Assembly: GCA_963818205.1 (NCBI GenBank)
Contig: CAWFRG010000004.1
Coordinates: 248,001-312,000, forward strand
Length of the DNA: 64,000 nucleotides
Direction: 5' to 3'
Source: CAVVYV01 sp963818205
GTDB taxonomy: Bacteria; Actinomycetota; Thermoleophilia; Solirubrobacterales; 70-9
Shown here: positions 27,382-36,084 of the stretch, piece after piece
Numbering within the stretch: position 1 is the first letter of the stretch
How the letters are laid out: each line of letters begins with the position of its first letter
The notes under the pieces: generated by a model
What the model was told of the DNA's origin: nothing
The model's input: the letters and a program-made list of their open reading frames with translations, nothing else
Database searches by the model: none
Made by a program: the position numbers and the translations under genes

Positions 27382-27438
27382 TCTCTCCTCCCTGTAGTAC
27401 CCCAGGAACGGCCCGCCCCGGCGGGTCGTTTCTATTGG
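27382..27438 (+). repeat. 57-bp direct repeat, right copy
   Basis: Identical to 23769-23825 except for one base in the hairpin loop (C instead of T). It includes the same GC-rich hairpin followed by TCTATT. Here there is no obvious plus-strand gene upstream for it to terminate. The two copies bound the remnant-rich strip. Confidence 0.85.
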
Positions 27439-27580
27439 CTTGCCTGTCCCCATGTATTCCTGAATCGCTTTTGGGCTCTCTCGAACTTTCCGACTGACCT
27501 CATCCGGACCTCGTAGCCATCCGTATCGATAAGGAAACGGTGGACGTCCAGCCGCCGACGAGACGAAAGGGAGGCGCGAG

Positions 27581-27748
27581 ATGCGCAACCGGAGCCGAAT
27601 CCTCACGGAACGTCACCAACCCCGGCGATGCGAGCACACTGGACTCACGATCCCCGAGTGCTCCTGCCCGGCGTGCTGGGCGCGCATGCAGGCACGCGAG
27701 GATGTGCGCAGGGCGCTTAACAGGCGCGTCGAAGCGGCGACAGGCTGA
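27581..27748 (+). CDS. Small Cys-rich protein, 55 residues, possible zinc ribbon
   Basis: ATG at 27581 has the ribosome site AGGGAGG upstream. The product carries CEHTGLTIPECSCPACWARM, with one Cys-x-His and one Cys-x-Cys-x2-Cys group that could bind zinc, followed by a basic helix (REDVRRALNRRVEAATG). It stops at TGA 27746-27748. Too short for confident family assignment. Located between the right repeat copy and the intact SnoaL gene. Confidence 0.45.
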   Translation: MRNRSRILTERHQPRRCEHTGLTIPECSCPACWARMQAREDVRRALNRRVEAATG

Positions 27749-27808
27749 ACGCCCCCACCGCCGGCGCGAGAGACCTACTTCTTCAAGGGAAGGCACCCTC
27801 CACGCGCG

Positions 27809-27814
27809 AGATAC
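27809..27814 (+). promoter_or_regulatory. Candidate -10 element for the SnoaL gene
   Basis: GATACT lies ten bases before the ATG at 27825, and no Shine-Dalgarno sequence intervenes. Transcription could therefore start at or very near the ATG, giving a leaderless message as is common in actinobacteria. The same GATACTGC block is retained in the remnant at 26727. Confidence 0.35.
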
Positions 27815-27824
27815 TGCGTGGGCG

Positions 27825-28220
27825 ATGTCGCAGGAGAACGTCGAGATCGTGCGGCGAATGTACGAGGCGTTCCATGCTGGCGATGCCGAGGGAGCGTTGG
27901 CCTACTTCGATCCAGAGGTGATGTTCGACGCGTCGGTGCGGGTGGATGGCGGTATCGGCCACGGTCGCGAGGAGCTCAACGCGATGACCGCTCAGTGGGT
28001 GGGAGCTTGGGAACAATGGCGCGAGACGATCGAGGAGATGCGTGACCTCGGCAGCCAGGTGTGCGTGGTCACCACCCAGCACGGCCGCGGCAAGGGGAGC
28101 GGGATCGAGCTGGAGGACCGCTACGTGGTCCTCTACGAGATAGAGGGCGACAAGATCAGCAGCATGACCCTCTACACAACGGCTGCGGAAGCCCTCGAAG
28201 CCGCCGGGCTGTCGGAGTAG
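27825..28220 (+). CDS. SnoaL-like (NTF2-fold) protein
   Basis: An intact 131-residue protein of the SnoaL-like/NTF2 superfamily. It begins MSQENVEIVRRMYEAFHAGD, followed by LAYFDPEVMFDAS and GREELNAMTAQWVG, and ends TTAAEALEAAGLSE. The fold makes a cone-shaped pocket that can be an isomerase, hydrolase or ligand-binding site; the actual activity is unknown. It is the only complete member among several broken copies in the preceding 4 kb. It converges on the second MFS gene. Confidence 0.85.
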   Translation: MSQENVEIVRRMYEAFHAGDAEGALAYFDPEVMFDASVRVDGGIGHGREELNAMTAQWVGAWEQWRETIEEMRDLGSQVCVVTTQHGRGKGSGIELEDRYVVLYEIEGDKISSMTLYTTAAEALEAAGLSE

Positions 28221-28263
28221 CCCGATCACGAGCCTCGGTCTCCGGCCTCGTGAACGGTCTCGG

Positions 28264-29707
28264 CTAGGGACCGTGCCCGCGAGGGGAGTGGCCGGCGAGC
28301 AGCCGGTGCGACAGCCCTGCGAGATGCGGTCTGCCTCCGATCAGGAATACGGAGATCAGGAAGCCCCCGAGGGCGAGGAACGCGTCGAGGCGGAAGGCCG
28401 CCTCGAGGCCCTCGACGAAGTTGCCGTCGCCCGACTCGACCAGCACGGTCGTGGTCAGCCCCAGGCCGACCGAGCCGCCGGCGATCTGGAACATGTAGAC
28501 GATCGCCCCGGCAAGGCTTCGCTGGGCCTCCTCAACGCGCGGTCACCCCGGCGGTCGTTGCCGTCGGGTAGAAGAGCCCGATCCCGAGGCCCATCAGGGC
28601 CAGGCCGGGCACGATCGCTCCATAGCTCTCCTCCGAGACGAAGGCCGCGATCAGCCCCGGGCCGACGGTGATGCAGAGCGAGCCCACGATCGCGAGCGGC
28701 TTCGGCCCGAAGCGCTCATAGAGCGTGCCCGAGGCAAACGAGATCGCGGCGAAGGTGGCCATCATCGGCAGCATCCCCAGACCCGCCTCGATCGGGGAGA
28801 AGCCGAGCGTCTTGAGCATGAACTGCGGCAGGTAGAGCATCGACGCGAAGAAAACCGCCGACATCAGCAGGATCGCGGCGCACGCGTAGGCGAAGTCTCG
28901 GTTTCGCATCACCGCCGCGGGGACGAGGGCGTGGGTCAGCGCGCGCCGCTCGGCGAAGAAGAAGAACACGAGCATCAGCACGAAGAGCGCGAGCAGCCCG
29001 ACGATCCGCGGGTCGCCCCAGCCGTACTTGATCACCTCGTCGAACGCGAGCAGCAGGGCAACCAGGCCGACGGAGATGCTGATGATTCCGGGGTAGTCGA
29101 TCTTCGTGTCGACGGGCTGAGGCCGCGGCTGGTGAACCTCCCGCCAGGTGACCAGCACGGCGAACGCGGTCACCGGCAGGTTGAGGAAGAAGATCCAGCG
29201 CCAGCTGAGGGCGTCCGTGAGGACGCCGCCGATCAGGGGTCCGGCTGCGTTGCCGATGCCTGCGGCGCCGAGGATCAGACCGCCTGCCAGGCCGGCGCGG
29301 GCGTCGGGCAGGGCCGCGTAGGTCATGCCCAGGATCGCCGGCCACATCAGGGCGCCGCCGATGCCCATCAGCACCCTGCTCGCGATCAGCCAGGCCTCGG
29401 TCTGGGCGACACCGCCCGAGAGCGACATGGTCGCGAAGATCGCGGAGCCGACGAAGAAGGCGCGGCGGCGGCCGAAGAGGTCGGCGAGGCGGCCGCCGGT
29501 GACGATCAGCACGCCGAAGGTGAGGGCGTAGGCGTTGACCACCCACTGCGCAGTGGAGACGTCGGTCTCGAAGTCCTCTTCGATCTGAGGAATGGCGACG
29601 TTGATCGCCGAGAAGTCGTTGGCGAGAACGAAAACCGCGATCCCCATCGCGATCAACGCAAGCCAGGTGCCTCGCCCGATCGGCTGCTCACTGGCGTCGC
29701 TGGCCAC
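28264..29707 (-). CDS. MFS transporter, DHA2-like exporter (one frameshift)
   Basis: Proton-coupled exporter with 14 likely membrane helices. It starts VASDASEQPIGRGTWLALIA (GTG at 29707), with NVAIPQIEEDFETDVSTAQW, motif A-like GGRLADLFGRRRAFF and motif C-like GPLIGGVLTDALSWRW. The frame changes near 28520, after ATTAGVTAR, and continues with SLAGAIVYMFQIAGGSVGLG to a stop at 28264. The transported compound cannot be inferred. Divergent from the cyclopropane synthase gene. Confidence 0.87.
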
Positions 29708-29765
29708 CGCGCGCAACCCTATCCCCCGCGCCCGTCGGGATCGAAATGGGCTCCTTGGCGTTAGG

Positions 29766-31055
29766 CTGCGGATCATCGCTTCAAGGTCGACCGCACCACT
29801 CTGTGCCGCGATCGAGGCCGCCCTTCCGGACCGCCCGTTCGAGCTGCGGTTCTGGGACGGCAACCGGGTCGAGGCGACCAGGGCGGGCTCGACGATCACC
29901 TTCCGCTCCCCGGACGCCCTCGGGCACATCCTCAGGGCGCCGGGCGAGCTTGGGCTCGGGCGCGCCTACGTCACCGGCGAGGTCGACGTCGACGACCTCG
30001 ACGGGGTGATCGCCCTCCTCGGCCGCTGGCAGGCGCCCTCCCTGGGTCCGATTGCCAAGCTCCGTCTGGGAACCGCCGTGCTGCGCGCGATCGGGCTGCG
30101 CCGCCTCCCCCAGCCGCCCGCCGCCGAGCTCCGGCCGCACGGCTCGCGGCACAGCAAGCGCCGCGACTCCGAAGCGGTCCGCCACCACTACGACGTCTCC
30201 AACGAGTTCTTCGCCCTCTTCCTCGACGAGTCGATGACCTACAGCTGCGCGCTATTCGAGGAGGGAACAGAGACCCTCGAGGAGGCGCAGGCGGCGAAGC
30301 TCGAGCTGATCTGCCAGAAGCTCGAGCTCGAACCCGGTCAGCGGATGCTCGACATCGGCTGTGGCTGGGGCAGCCTCGTGATCCACGCCGCCCGCGAGCA
30401 CGGCGTCTCGGCGCTTGGGATCACCCTGTCCCCGCCCCAGGCCGAGCTCGCCGCCGAGCGAGCCCGCGAGGCCGGGGTCGGCGATCAGGTCGAGATCCGG
30501 GTCGCCGACTACCGCGACCTCGCCGATGACAGCTTTGACGCGGTCGCCAGCATCGGCATGGTCGAGCACGTCGGAGAGTCGCAGGCGGACGAGTACGGCC
30601 GCCAGATCGAGCGGGTGCTGAAGCGGGACGGCCGGGTGCTCAACCACGGCATCGTCCGGGTCCCCGCCGAGAAGCACGGCGTCCACATCGGCGGCGAGTT
30701 CTCAAACCGCTATGTCTTCCCGGATGGCGAGCTTCTCAACCTCTCCCGGATGCTCGCGTCTCTGGAGCGGGCCGGGTTCGAGACCCTCCACGTCGAGAAC
30801 CTCCACACCGACTATGCGGAGACGCTTCGCCACTGGACCCAGCGCCTCGATCAGAACGTCGAACAAGCGGAGCGGCTGGCGGGGACCGAGCGGCTGCGGG
30901 TCTGGCGCCTCTATCTACGTGCCGCCCGAAACGGCTTCGAGGTCGGCAACACCTCGGTCTACCAGATGCTCTGCTCGCGGCCGCTCACCGAGCCGCCCGC
31001 AGCGCTGCCGACCGGCGCCAGGCACCCGGAGGCGCGGCGGCGGGTCCCCGCCTGA
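29766..31055 (+). CDS. Cyclopropane-fatty-acyl-phospholipid synthase family methyltransferase
   Basis: SAM-dependent enzyme that adds a methylene to unsaturated acyl chains of membrane lipids. The N-terminal domain (LRFWDGNRVEATRAG, GRAYVTGEVDVDDLDG) is followed by AVRHHYDVSNEFFALFLDES, MTYSCALFEEG, the SAM motif MLDIGCGWGSLVIHAA and ASIGMVEHVGE. The C-terminal GNTSVYQMLCSR is typical. No ATG, GTG or TTG lies in frame close to the natural N-terminus. CTG at 29766 is used here. An ATG in another frame at 29746 would need one indel. The rest of the frame is intact. Confidence 0.87.
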   Translation: MRIIASRSTAPLCAAIEAALPDRPFELRFWDGNRVEATRAGSTITFRSPDALGHILRAPGELGLGRAYVTGEVDVDDLDGVIALLGRWQAPSLGPIAKLRLGTAVLRAIGLRRLPQPPAAELRPHGSRHSKRRDSEAVRHHYDVSNEFFALFLDESMTYSCALFEEGTETLEEAQAAKLELICQKLELEPGQRMLDIGCGWGSLVIHAAREHGVSALGITLSPPQAELAAERAREAGVGDQVEIRVADYRDLADDSFDAVASIGMVEHVGESQADEYGRQIERVLKRDGRVLNHGIVRVPAEKHGVHIGGEFSNRYVFPDGELLNLSRMLASLERAGFETLHVENLHTDYAETLRHWTQRLDQNVEQAERLAGTERLRVWRLYLRAARNGFEVGNTSVYQMLCSRPLTEPPAALPTGARHPEARRRVPA

Positions 31056-31244
31056 TCAAAGATTCCGCATTTCCGGGTGATCCAGATCGGTCCCGGATGC
31101 GCATAATGAACACCGCCCGCCATACGGGCAGGACGCCGCACCGGAAAAGGGGAAGGAACCGGCATCACGGAGGAGGGTCCGGAACCTAGGGAGCAAGAGG
31201 AGGGGCCGAGCCGGCCCCTCCTCTTCGCATGTCTGGTCCTGGCG

Positions 31245-31925
31245 GTGATCGCCGGCTTTCTCGCGCTCGATCATTTCTCCGGCCTCACGGCGCAGCTCGC
31301 CCTCGGAGCGGCGACCTGGCTGGTCCTGATCGCCTCCTGCGCCCCGCTCGGCGCCGACCAGCGCGCGCGGGTGGCGCTCGTGGTCCTCGTAGCGACCGCG
31401 GCGGAGATCCTGGGGTCGGTGATCCTCGGCGCCTACACCTACCGCCTCGAGAACCTCCCCGCCTTCGTCCCTCCCGGCCACGGACTCGTTTACCTGGGCG
31501 GCCTCGCGATCAGCCAGTCCGCGCTGGTGCGGCGTCACCGGCGGACCTTCCTGCTCGCGGTCGGCGCCGTGGTCGCAATCTGGGCCGCGGCCGGCCTGGT
31601 CGCGCTCGGGCGCACCGACGTCCTCGGCGCCCTTTCTGGCGCCCTGCTGATCTACGTGCTCGCCCGCGGCCGCGCCCCCACGCTGTACGCGGGCGTCTTC
31701 CTGATCGTCGCCTTCCTCGAGGTCTACGGCACCTCGATCGGCGCCTGGCACTGGGCGCAGACCGCCCCCGGCACCCCGCTGCCCGCCGGGAACCCGCCGA
31801 GCGGGATCGCGAGCATCTACGTCCTCTTCGACATCTCAGCGATCGCCCTGGCCCCGCGCCTCCTCGCCGGCTTCCGCAGTTTCCGCCGCCTGCCACCGCT
31901 GGCGCGATTCGCCAACGCCTCGTAG
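31245..31925 (+). CDS. Integral membrane protein, unknown
   Basis: A protein with about seven hydrophobic segments (CLVLAVIAGFLALDHF, ALVVLVATAAEILGSVILGA, LLAVGAVVAIWAAAGLVAL, GVFLIVAFLEVYGTSIGAW). No known family is identified. The GTG at 31245 is the first standard start, but the open frame runs further upstream through a hydrophilic TEEGPEPREQEEGPSRP to an ATC at 31164 preceded by GGAAGGA. The true protein may therefore begin there. It follows the cyclopropane synthase gene. Confidence 0.6.
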   Translation: MIAGFLALDHFSGLTAQLALGAATWLVLIASCAPLGADQRARVALVVLVATAAEILGSVILGAYTYRLENLPAFVPPGHGLVYLGGLAISQSALVRRHRRTFLLAVGAVVAIWAAAGLVALGRTDVLGALSGALLIYVLARGRAPTLYAGVFLIVAFLEVYGTSIGAWHWAQTAPGTPLPAGNPPSGIASIYVLFDISAIALAPRLLAGFRSFRRLPPLARFANAS

Positions 31926-32013
31926 CGGTTCGGTGAAGCCGCTCCGCGGCTGCTGACTCCGTCGGCCTGAAGCGGCATAGATTGGAGCCGTTACCAGTCG
32001 AACGGAGGACACC

Positions 32014-32718
32014 ATGGAACTGGAAGGCAAGGTCGCGCTCGTCACCGGTGCAAGCGGTGGTATCGGCGCGGCGGTGGCGCGCAAGCTGCACGAGGCCGGC
32101 GCCTCGGTCGGACTGCTCTCCCGGCGAGGCGACGACCTCGGGCTCGAGCGTGCGCTCGGCTTGACCTGCGACGTCCGCGATCGGAGCGCGGTCGGCACCG
32201 CCACGGACGCCGTCGTCGAACGCTTTGGCCACCTCGACATCGTCGTCGCGAACGCGGGCGTGGGGGCCTACGGGCCGTTCCTCGAACTCGACCCGGAGCG
32301 GCTCGAGGCGATGATCGACGTGAACCTCAAGGGCACTCTCTACACGGCGGCGGCGACGCTGCCCCACCTGATCGCGGCGGGCGAGGGGGACTTCCTCTCC
32401 CTTGCAAGCGTGGCCGGCCTCCGCGCCTTTCCCGGCGAGGCCGCCTACAACGCGTCGAAGTTCGGCCAGCTGGGCTTCACGCGCGCCCTCGACCACGAAC
32501 TGCGCGAGCGGGGTGTGCGAGCCACCTGCATCTGTCCCGGCGGCGTGAAGACGAATTTCGCAATCGGGACGGGCCGTGAAAAGGGCGACCCCGAGCTCGA
32601 GGGCATGCTGACCGCGGACGAGGTCGCCGACGTAGTGCTGTTCACGGTCACCCGTCCAAGGCGCATGCGGATCCTGACCACCAGCCTCCGCCCCATGATC
32701 GAGGCGTCCTGGGGCTGA
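32014..32718 (+). CDS. Short-chain dehydrogenase/reductase
   Basis: Intact 234-residue SDR with a good ribosome site (GGAGG) before the ATG at 32014. Rossmann motif TGASGGIG at residues 10-17, VANAGVGAYGPF, Ser in LSLASVAGLR, Y-x3-K in YNASK and CPGGVKTNFA. It would reduce or oxidise a hydroxyl or carbonyl with NAD(P). The substrate is unknown. Converges on dxs. Confidence 0.9.
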   Translation: MELEGKVALVTGASGGIGAAVARKLHEAGASVGLLSRRGDDLGLERALGLTCDVRDRSAVGTATDAVVERFGHLDIVVANAGVGAYGPFLELDPERLEAMIDVNLKGTLYTAAATLPHLIAAGEGDFLSLASVAGLRAFPGEAAYNASKFGQLGFTRALDHELRERGVRATCICPGGVKTNFAIGTGREKGDPELEGMLTADEVADVVLFTVTRPRRMRILTTSLRPMIEASWG

Positions 32719-32746
32719 TCGCGACCCTACCGTCGCGGGTGGTGGT

Positions 32747-34807
32747 CTAGCGGAAGATCTTCTCGCGGGTGCCGAGGGAGGCGAGGATCCGCTCGGCGAC
32801 GTCCTCACCGGTGAAGCCGACCTCGTCGCGGAGGATCGCCGGCTTGCCGTGCTGGACGTAGCGGTCCGGGAGACCGATCCGCATCACCCGGGCGCGCTCG
32901 TCGTCTCGCTCCGCGAAGGCGTCCTCCAGGTGCTCGAGCACCGCCGAGCCGAAGCCGCCGGGGAGGACGTTCTCCTCGACCGTCACCAGGAGCTCGTGGT
33001 CGGCGGCGAGCCTCTCGGTGAGCTCTGCGTCGAGTGGCTTCGCGAAGCGTCCATCGGCGACGGTCGGCTCGAGGCCGCGGTTACGGAGGATCTCGGCGGC
33101 GCGTAGCGCCACCTGGACGCCGTAGCCGTAGCCGAGCAGCGCCACCCGCTCGCCCGGCAGCAGGTACTCCCCCTTGCCGATCTCGATCTCCTTCGGCTCG
33201 TCCGGCATCGGAGCGCCCTCCGCGGTCCCCCGCGGATAGCGGAAGGCGATCGGGCCGTCGTCGTAGGCGAGCGCGGTGCGAAGCATGTGGACCAGCATCG
33301 CCTCGTCGCGCGGCGCCATCACCACCACGTTCGGCAGCGGCCGGAAGTAGGAGATGTCGAAGGCGCCCTGGTGTGTGGGGCCATCGTCGCCGACGAGGCC
33401 GGCGCGGTCCATGGCGAAGACTACGTTCAGGCTCTGGAGGCAGACGTCGTGGACGAGCTGGTCGAAGGCGCGCTGGAGGAAGGTCGAGTAGATCGCGCAG
33501 ACCGGCTTCGCCCCCTGAAGGGCGAGTCCGGAGGCGAACAGGACCGCGTCCTGCTCGGCGATGCCGACGTCGTAGTACTGCTCGGGCAGCGCCTCGTGGA
33601 GCTTGTTGAGGCCGGTCCCCCCCGCCATCGCCGCGGTGATCCCGATCACCCGCGGGTCTACCTTCGCCTCGGCAACCAGGGCGTCCGCGAAAACCGCCGT
33701 GTACTGGGGCGGCGCCTTCGGCGGCGGCTTCTCGAGCTTCTCGATCTTCTCGGGCGAGTCCGACTCGCGGACCGGGACCGGCTTAGATCCGGCGGCGGTA
33801 TTTGTGGCCGCCGTCGTGCTGGTCTTCGGGGCGGGCTTGCCGTTGACGATCGAGCCCGGCTTCGCAGCGTGCCACTTCTCCATCCCCTCGAGACCCCCCT
33901 CCTCGGCGGGCTCGAAGCCCTTGCCCTTGACCGTTTGGATGTGAACGACGACCGGCCGGTTGGCGTCAAGGGCGCCGCTCAGAGCCCGACGCAGGGCGCC
34001 GACGTCATGGCCGTCGACGACGCCGACATAGGCGAGGTCGAGCTCCTCGAAGAACAGCCCAGGGGCCCAGTAGGCCTTGATCGCCGCCTTCACCTCGGGG
34101 CCGAGGCGCTCGAATTGCCTTCCGAGGCCGAGGGGCAGTTGGGTGAGCCGCTCCTCGGTCTTCGACCGGGCCTCGTACAGCTTCGGCTTCAGCCGGACTC
34201 GCTGGAAGGAGCGCGAGATCGCGCCCACGTTCGGCGAGATCGACATCCCGTTGTCGTTGAGCACGATCACGATCGGGGTCTGGAGGCCGCCGGCATGGTG
34301 AAGGGCCTCGTAGGCGACCCCGCCGGTTAGCGCCCCGTCGCCGATCACCGCGACCACCTTGCCGTCCTCGCCGATCCCGTGGCGCATCGCCTCCTTCAGG
34401 CCGACGGCGTAGCCGATCGAGGTGGAGGCGTGGCCGGCGCCCATGATGTCGTGCTCGGACTCGAAGATCGAGCAGAAGGGGGCGAGCCCCTCGTACTTGC
34501 GGATCGTGTCGAGGCGGTCGCGGCGGCCGGTCAGCACCTTGTGGGGATAGGCCTGGTGGCCGACGTCCCAGAGGATCTTGTCGCGGGGCGAGTCGAGGAG
34601 GCTGTGGAGGGCGGTCGCCAGCTCGCAGGTCCCGAGGTTGGCGCCGAAATGGCCGCCGATCTCTCCGATCGTGTCGATGATCAGCTCCCGGGTCTCCTGG
34701 GCGAGCTGCTGAAGCTGGGCATCGGAGAGCTCGGCGAGGTCGTCGGGGCCGTCGATCGACTCGAGCAGGCGCTCGGGGTCGTCCGAGGGCTTGGCGTTCT
34801 TGCTCAT
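32747..34807 (-). CDS. dxs: 1-deoxy-D-xylulose-5-phosphate synthase
   Basis: First enzyme of the MEP isoprenoid pathway, condensing pyruvate and glyceraldehyde 3-phosphate. Intact, 686 residues, slightly long. TPP-binding GDGALTGGVAYEALHHAGG and IVLNDNGMSIS are present, then GHDVGALRRALSG. The transketolase core has GPTHQGAFDISYFRPLPNV. A Thr/Ala/Pro/Lys linker of about 45 residues between the TPP and transketolase domains (around residues 310-355) is longer than usual. The ATG overlaps the polyprenyl synthase stop. Confidence 0.97.
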   Translation of the reverse strand: MSKNAKPSDDPERLLESIDGPDDLAELSDAQLQQLAQETRELIIDTIGEIGGHFGANLGTCELATALHSLLDSPRDKILWDVGHQAYPHKVLTGRRDRLDTIRKYEGLAPFCSIFESEHDIMGAGHASTSIGYAVGLKEAMRHGIGEDGKVVAVIGDGALTGGVAYEALHHAGGLQTPIVIVLNDNGMSISPNVGAISRSFQRVRLKPKLYEARSKTEERLTQLPLGLGRQFERLGPEVKAAIKAYWAPGLFFEELDLAYVGVVDGHDVGALRRALSGALDANRPVVVHIQTVKGKGFEPAEEGGLEGMEKWHAAKPGSIVNGKPAPKTSTTAATNTAAGSKPVPVRESDSPEKIEKLEKPPPKAPPQYTAVFADALVAEAKVDPRVIGITAAMAGGTGLNKLHEALPEQYYDVGIAEQDAVLFASGLALQGAKPVCAIYSTFLQRAFDQLVHDVCLQSLNVVFAMDRAGLVGDDGPTHQGAFDISYFRPLPNVVVMAPRDEAMLVHMLRTALAYDDGPIAFRYPRGTAEGAPMPDEPKEIEIGKGEYLLPGERVALLGYGYGVQVALRAAEILRNRGLEPTVADGRFAKPLDAELTERLAADHELLVTVEENVLPGGFGSAVLEHLEDAFAERDDERARVMRIGLPDRYVQHGKPAILRDEVGFTGEDVAERILASLGTREKIFR

Positions 34808-35712
34808 CAGGTGTGTCGGGTGTGGATGAAGTCCGTGATCCGGGCCAGATCGTCGGATCTGGCCGCCGTCTGGGCGAGTGCCTGGCGAGCGTTGCGGTGG
34901 GACTCGGACGCCAACTCCCTGGCCCTCTCGAGGCCGAAGGCGCTCACGTAGGTGAGCTTGTCGTGTCTCTCGTCGCTACCGCTCGGCTTACCGAGCTCCT
35001 CGTCGCTTCCGGTCACGTCGAGAATGTCGTCGACGATCTGGAACAGCACGCCGAGCTCTTCGGCGAAACGGCGGTAAGGAATTCTGTCAGTTTCGGGGAC
35101 ATCACCCAGCTCTAGTACGACGCCGACGCTGGCACTGATCAGCCGCCCGGTTTTCAAGGCGTGAATCTGGCGAAGGGCCTGGGGATCGGGCGGCGGGCCC
35201 TCACCTGCTTTCTCCGGGTCGCGGACGTCGAAGGTGGTGACGTCAACGTACTGGCCGCCGACCATCCCGCCCAGCCCGGTGGCGCTGACCAGCTCGCTGA
35301 GCGCGGTCATCACCCGCTCGGGTTCGCCCTTCTGCCGCTCGCAGAAGAGGCGCATCGCCTCGGCGAAGAGGGCGTCGCCGGCGAGGATCGCAACGTCCTC
35401 GCCGAACTTGACGTGCGAGGTCGGCATCCCCCGGCGCAGCTCGTCGTCGTCCATCGCCGGGAGATCGTCGTGGATCAGAGAGTAGGTGTGGATCAACTCG
35501 ATCGCCGCCGCCGCCGGCAGGACGCTCTCTGGGTCGAGGCCGATCGAGCGCGCGGTGGCAAGCGCCAGCACCGGCCGGGTCCGCTTGCCGCCGGCGAGGA
35601 GCGAGTAGCGCATCGCCTCCTCGAGGCCCACGGTGGTGGGAGATTCCGAGAACCGGAGCCCCTCGAGATAGGAGTCGACCAGCTCCCGGAGATCCTCGGG
35701 GTATTGGCCCAT
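34807..35712 (-). CDS. Polyprenyl (farnesyl/geranylgeranyl) diphosphate synthase
   Basis: Prenyltransferase that elongates allylic diphosphates with IPP. Intact, 301 residues. GGKRTRPVLALA, the first Asp-rich motif in LIHDDLPAMDDDELRRG, AILAGDALFAEA and the second motif FQIVDDILDVTG are present. Chain length cannot be fixed by eye. It lies between the possible xseB and dxs, overlapping dxs by one base, as in the classic isoprenoid cluster. Confidence 0.93.
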   Translation of the reverse strand: MGQYPEDLRELVDSYLEGLRFSESPTTVGLEEAMRYSLLAGGKRTRPVLALATARSIGLDPESVLPAAAAIELIHTYSLIHDDLPAMDDDELRRGMPTSHVKFGEDVAILAGDALFAEAMRLFCERQKGEPERVMTALSELVSATGLGGMVGGQYVDVTTFDVRDPEKAGEGPPPDPQALRQIHALKTGRLISASVGVVLELGDVPETDRIPYRRFAEELGVLFQIVDDILDVTGSDEELGKPSGSDERHDKLTYVSAFGLERARELASESHRNARQALAQTAARSDDLARITDFIHTRHT

Positions 35713-35720
35713 CGGGTCGA

Positions 35721-35909
35721 TCAGGCGTCGCGGGTCTCGGCGGCGGCCTGCAGCGCGCTCTCGACCGCCCGCCCTGCCTGGGAGGCGAGTTCCGACGCCT
35801 CCCGCACCAGCTCCGATGCGCGATCCTCCGGCGGCTCCGCGTCGAGCTCGTCGGCGATCTGCTCCAGCCGCGCGGTTACCGCTTCCAGATCCGGGGCGCT
35901 CCGCTCCAT
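35721..35909 (-). CDS. Small coiled-coil protein, possible exonuclease VII small subunit
   Basis: A 62-residue helical protein starting MERSAPDLEAVTARLEQIAD and rich in Glu and Ala. Position before ispA-dxs is where xseB often lies, and length and helical heptads fit XseB, but the sequence is too short and diverged to be sure. An upstream start at 35969 is also possible. No large subunit (xseA) is seen next to it. Confidence 0.5.
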   Translation of the reverse strand: MERSAPDLEAVTARLEQIADELDAEPPEDRASELVREASELASQAGRAVESALQAAAETRDA

Positions 35910-36084
35910 CCCGGCCAAGGTAGTCGATCGGGCGCGCCCACTGGTCGCTGGCCCTTTGGGTGAGCTCAATCTCCCTTTGATCCTCGGTCGCGCTGCGACC
36001 TTCCCCTAGACCCCTCGACCACGGTGGAACGTCTGTCTATAGGAACGCGGGGCGGAAGGGAATACCGACTGCCTCTCCGTACAA

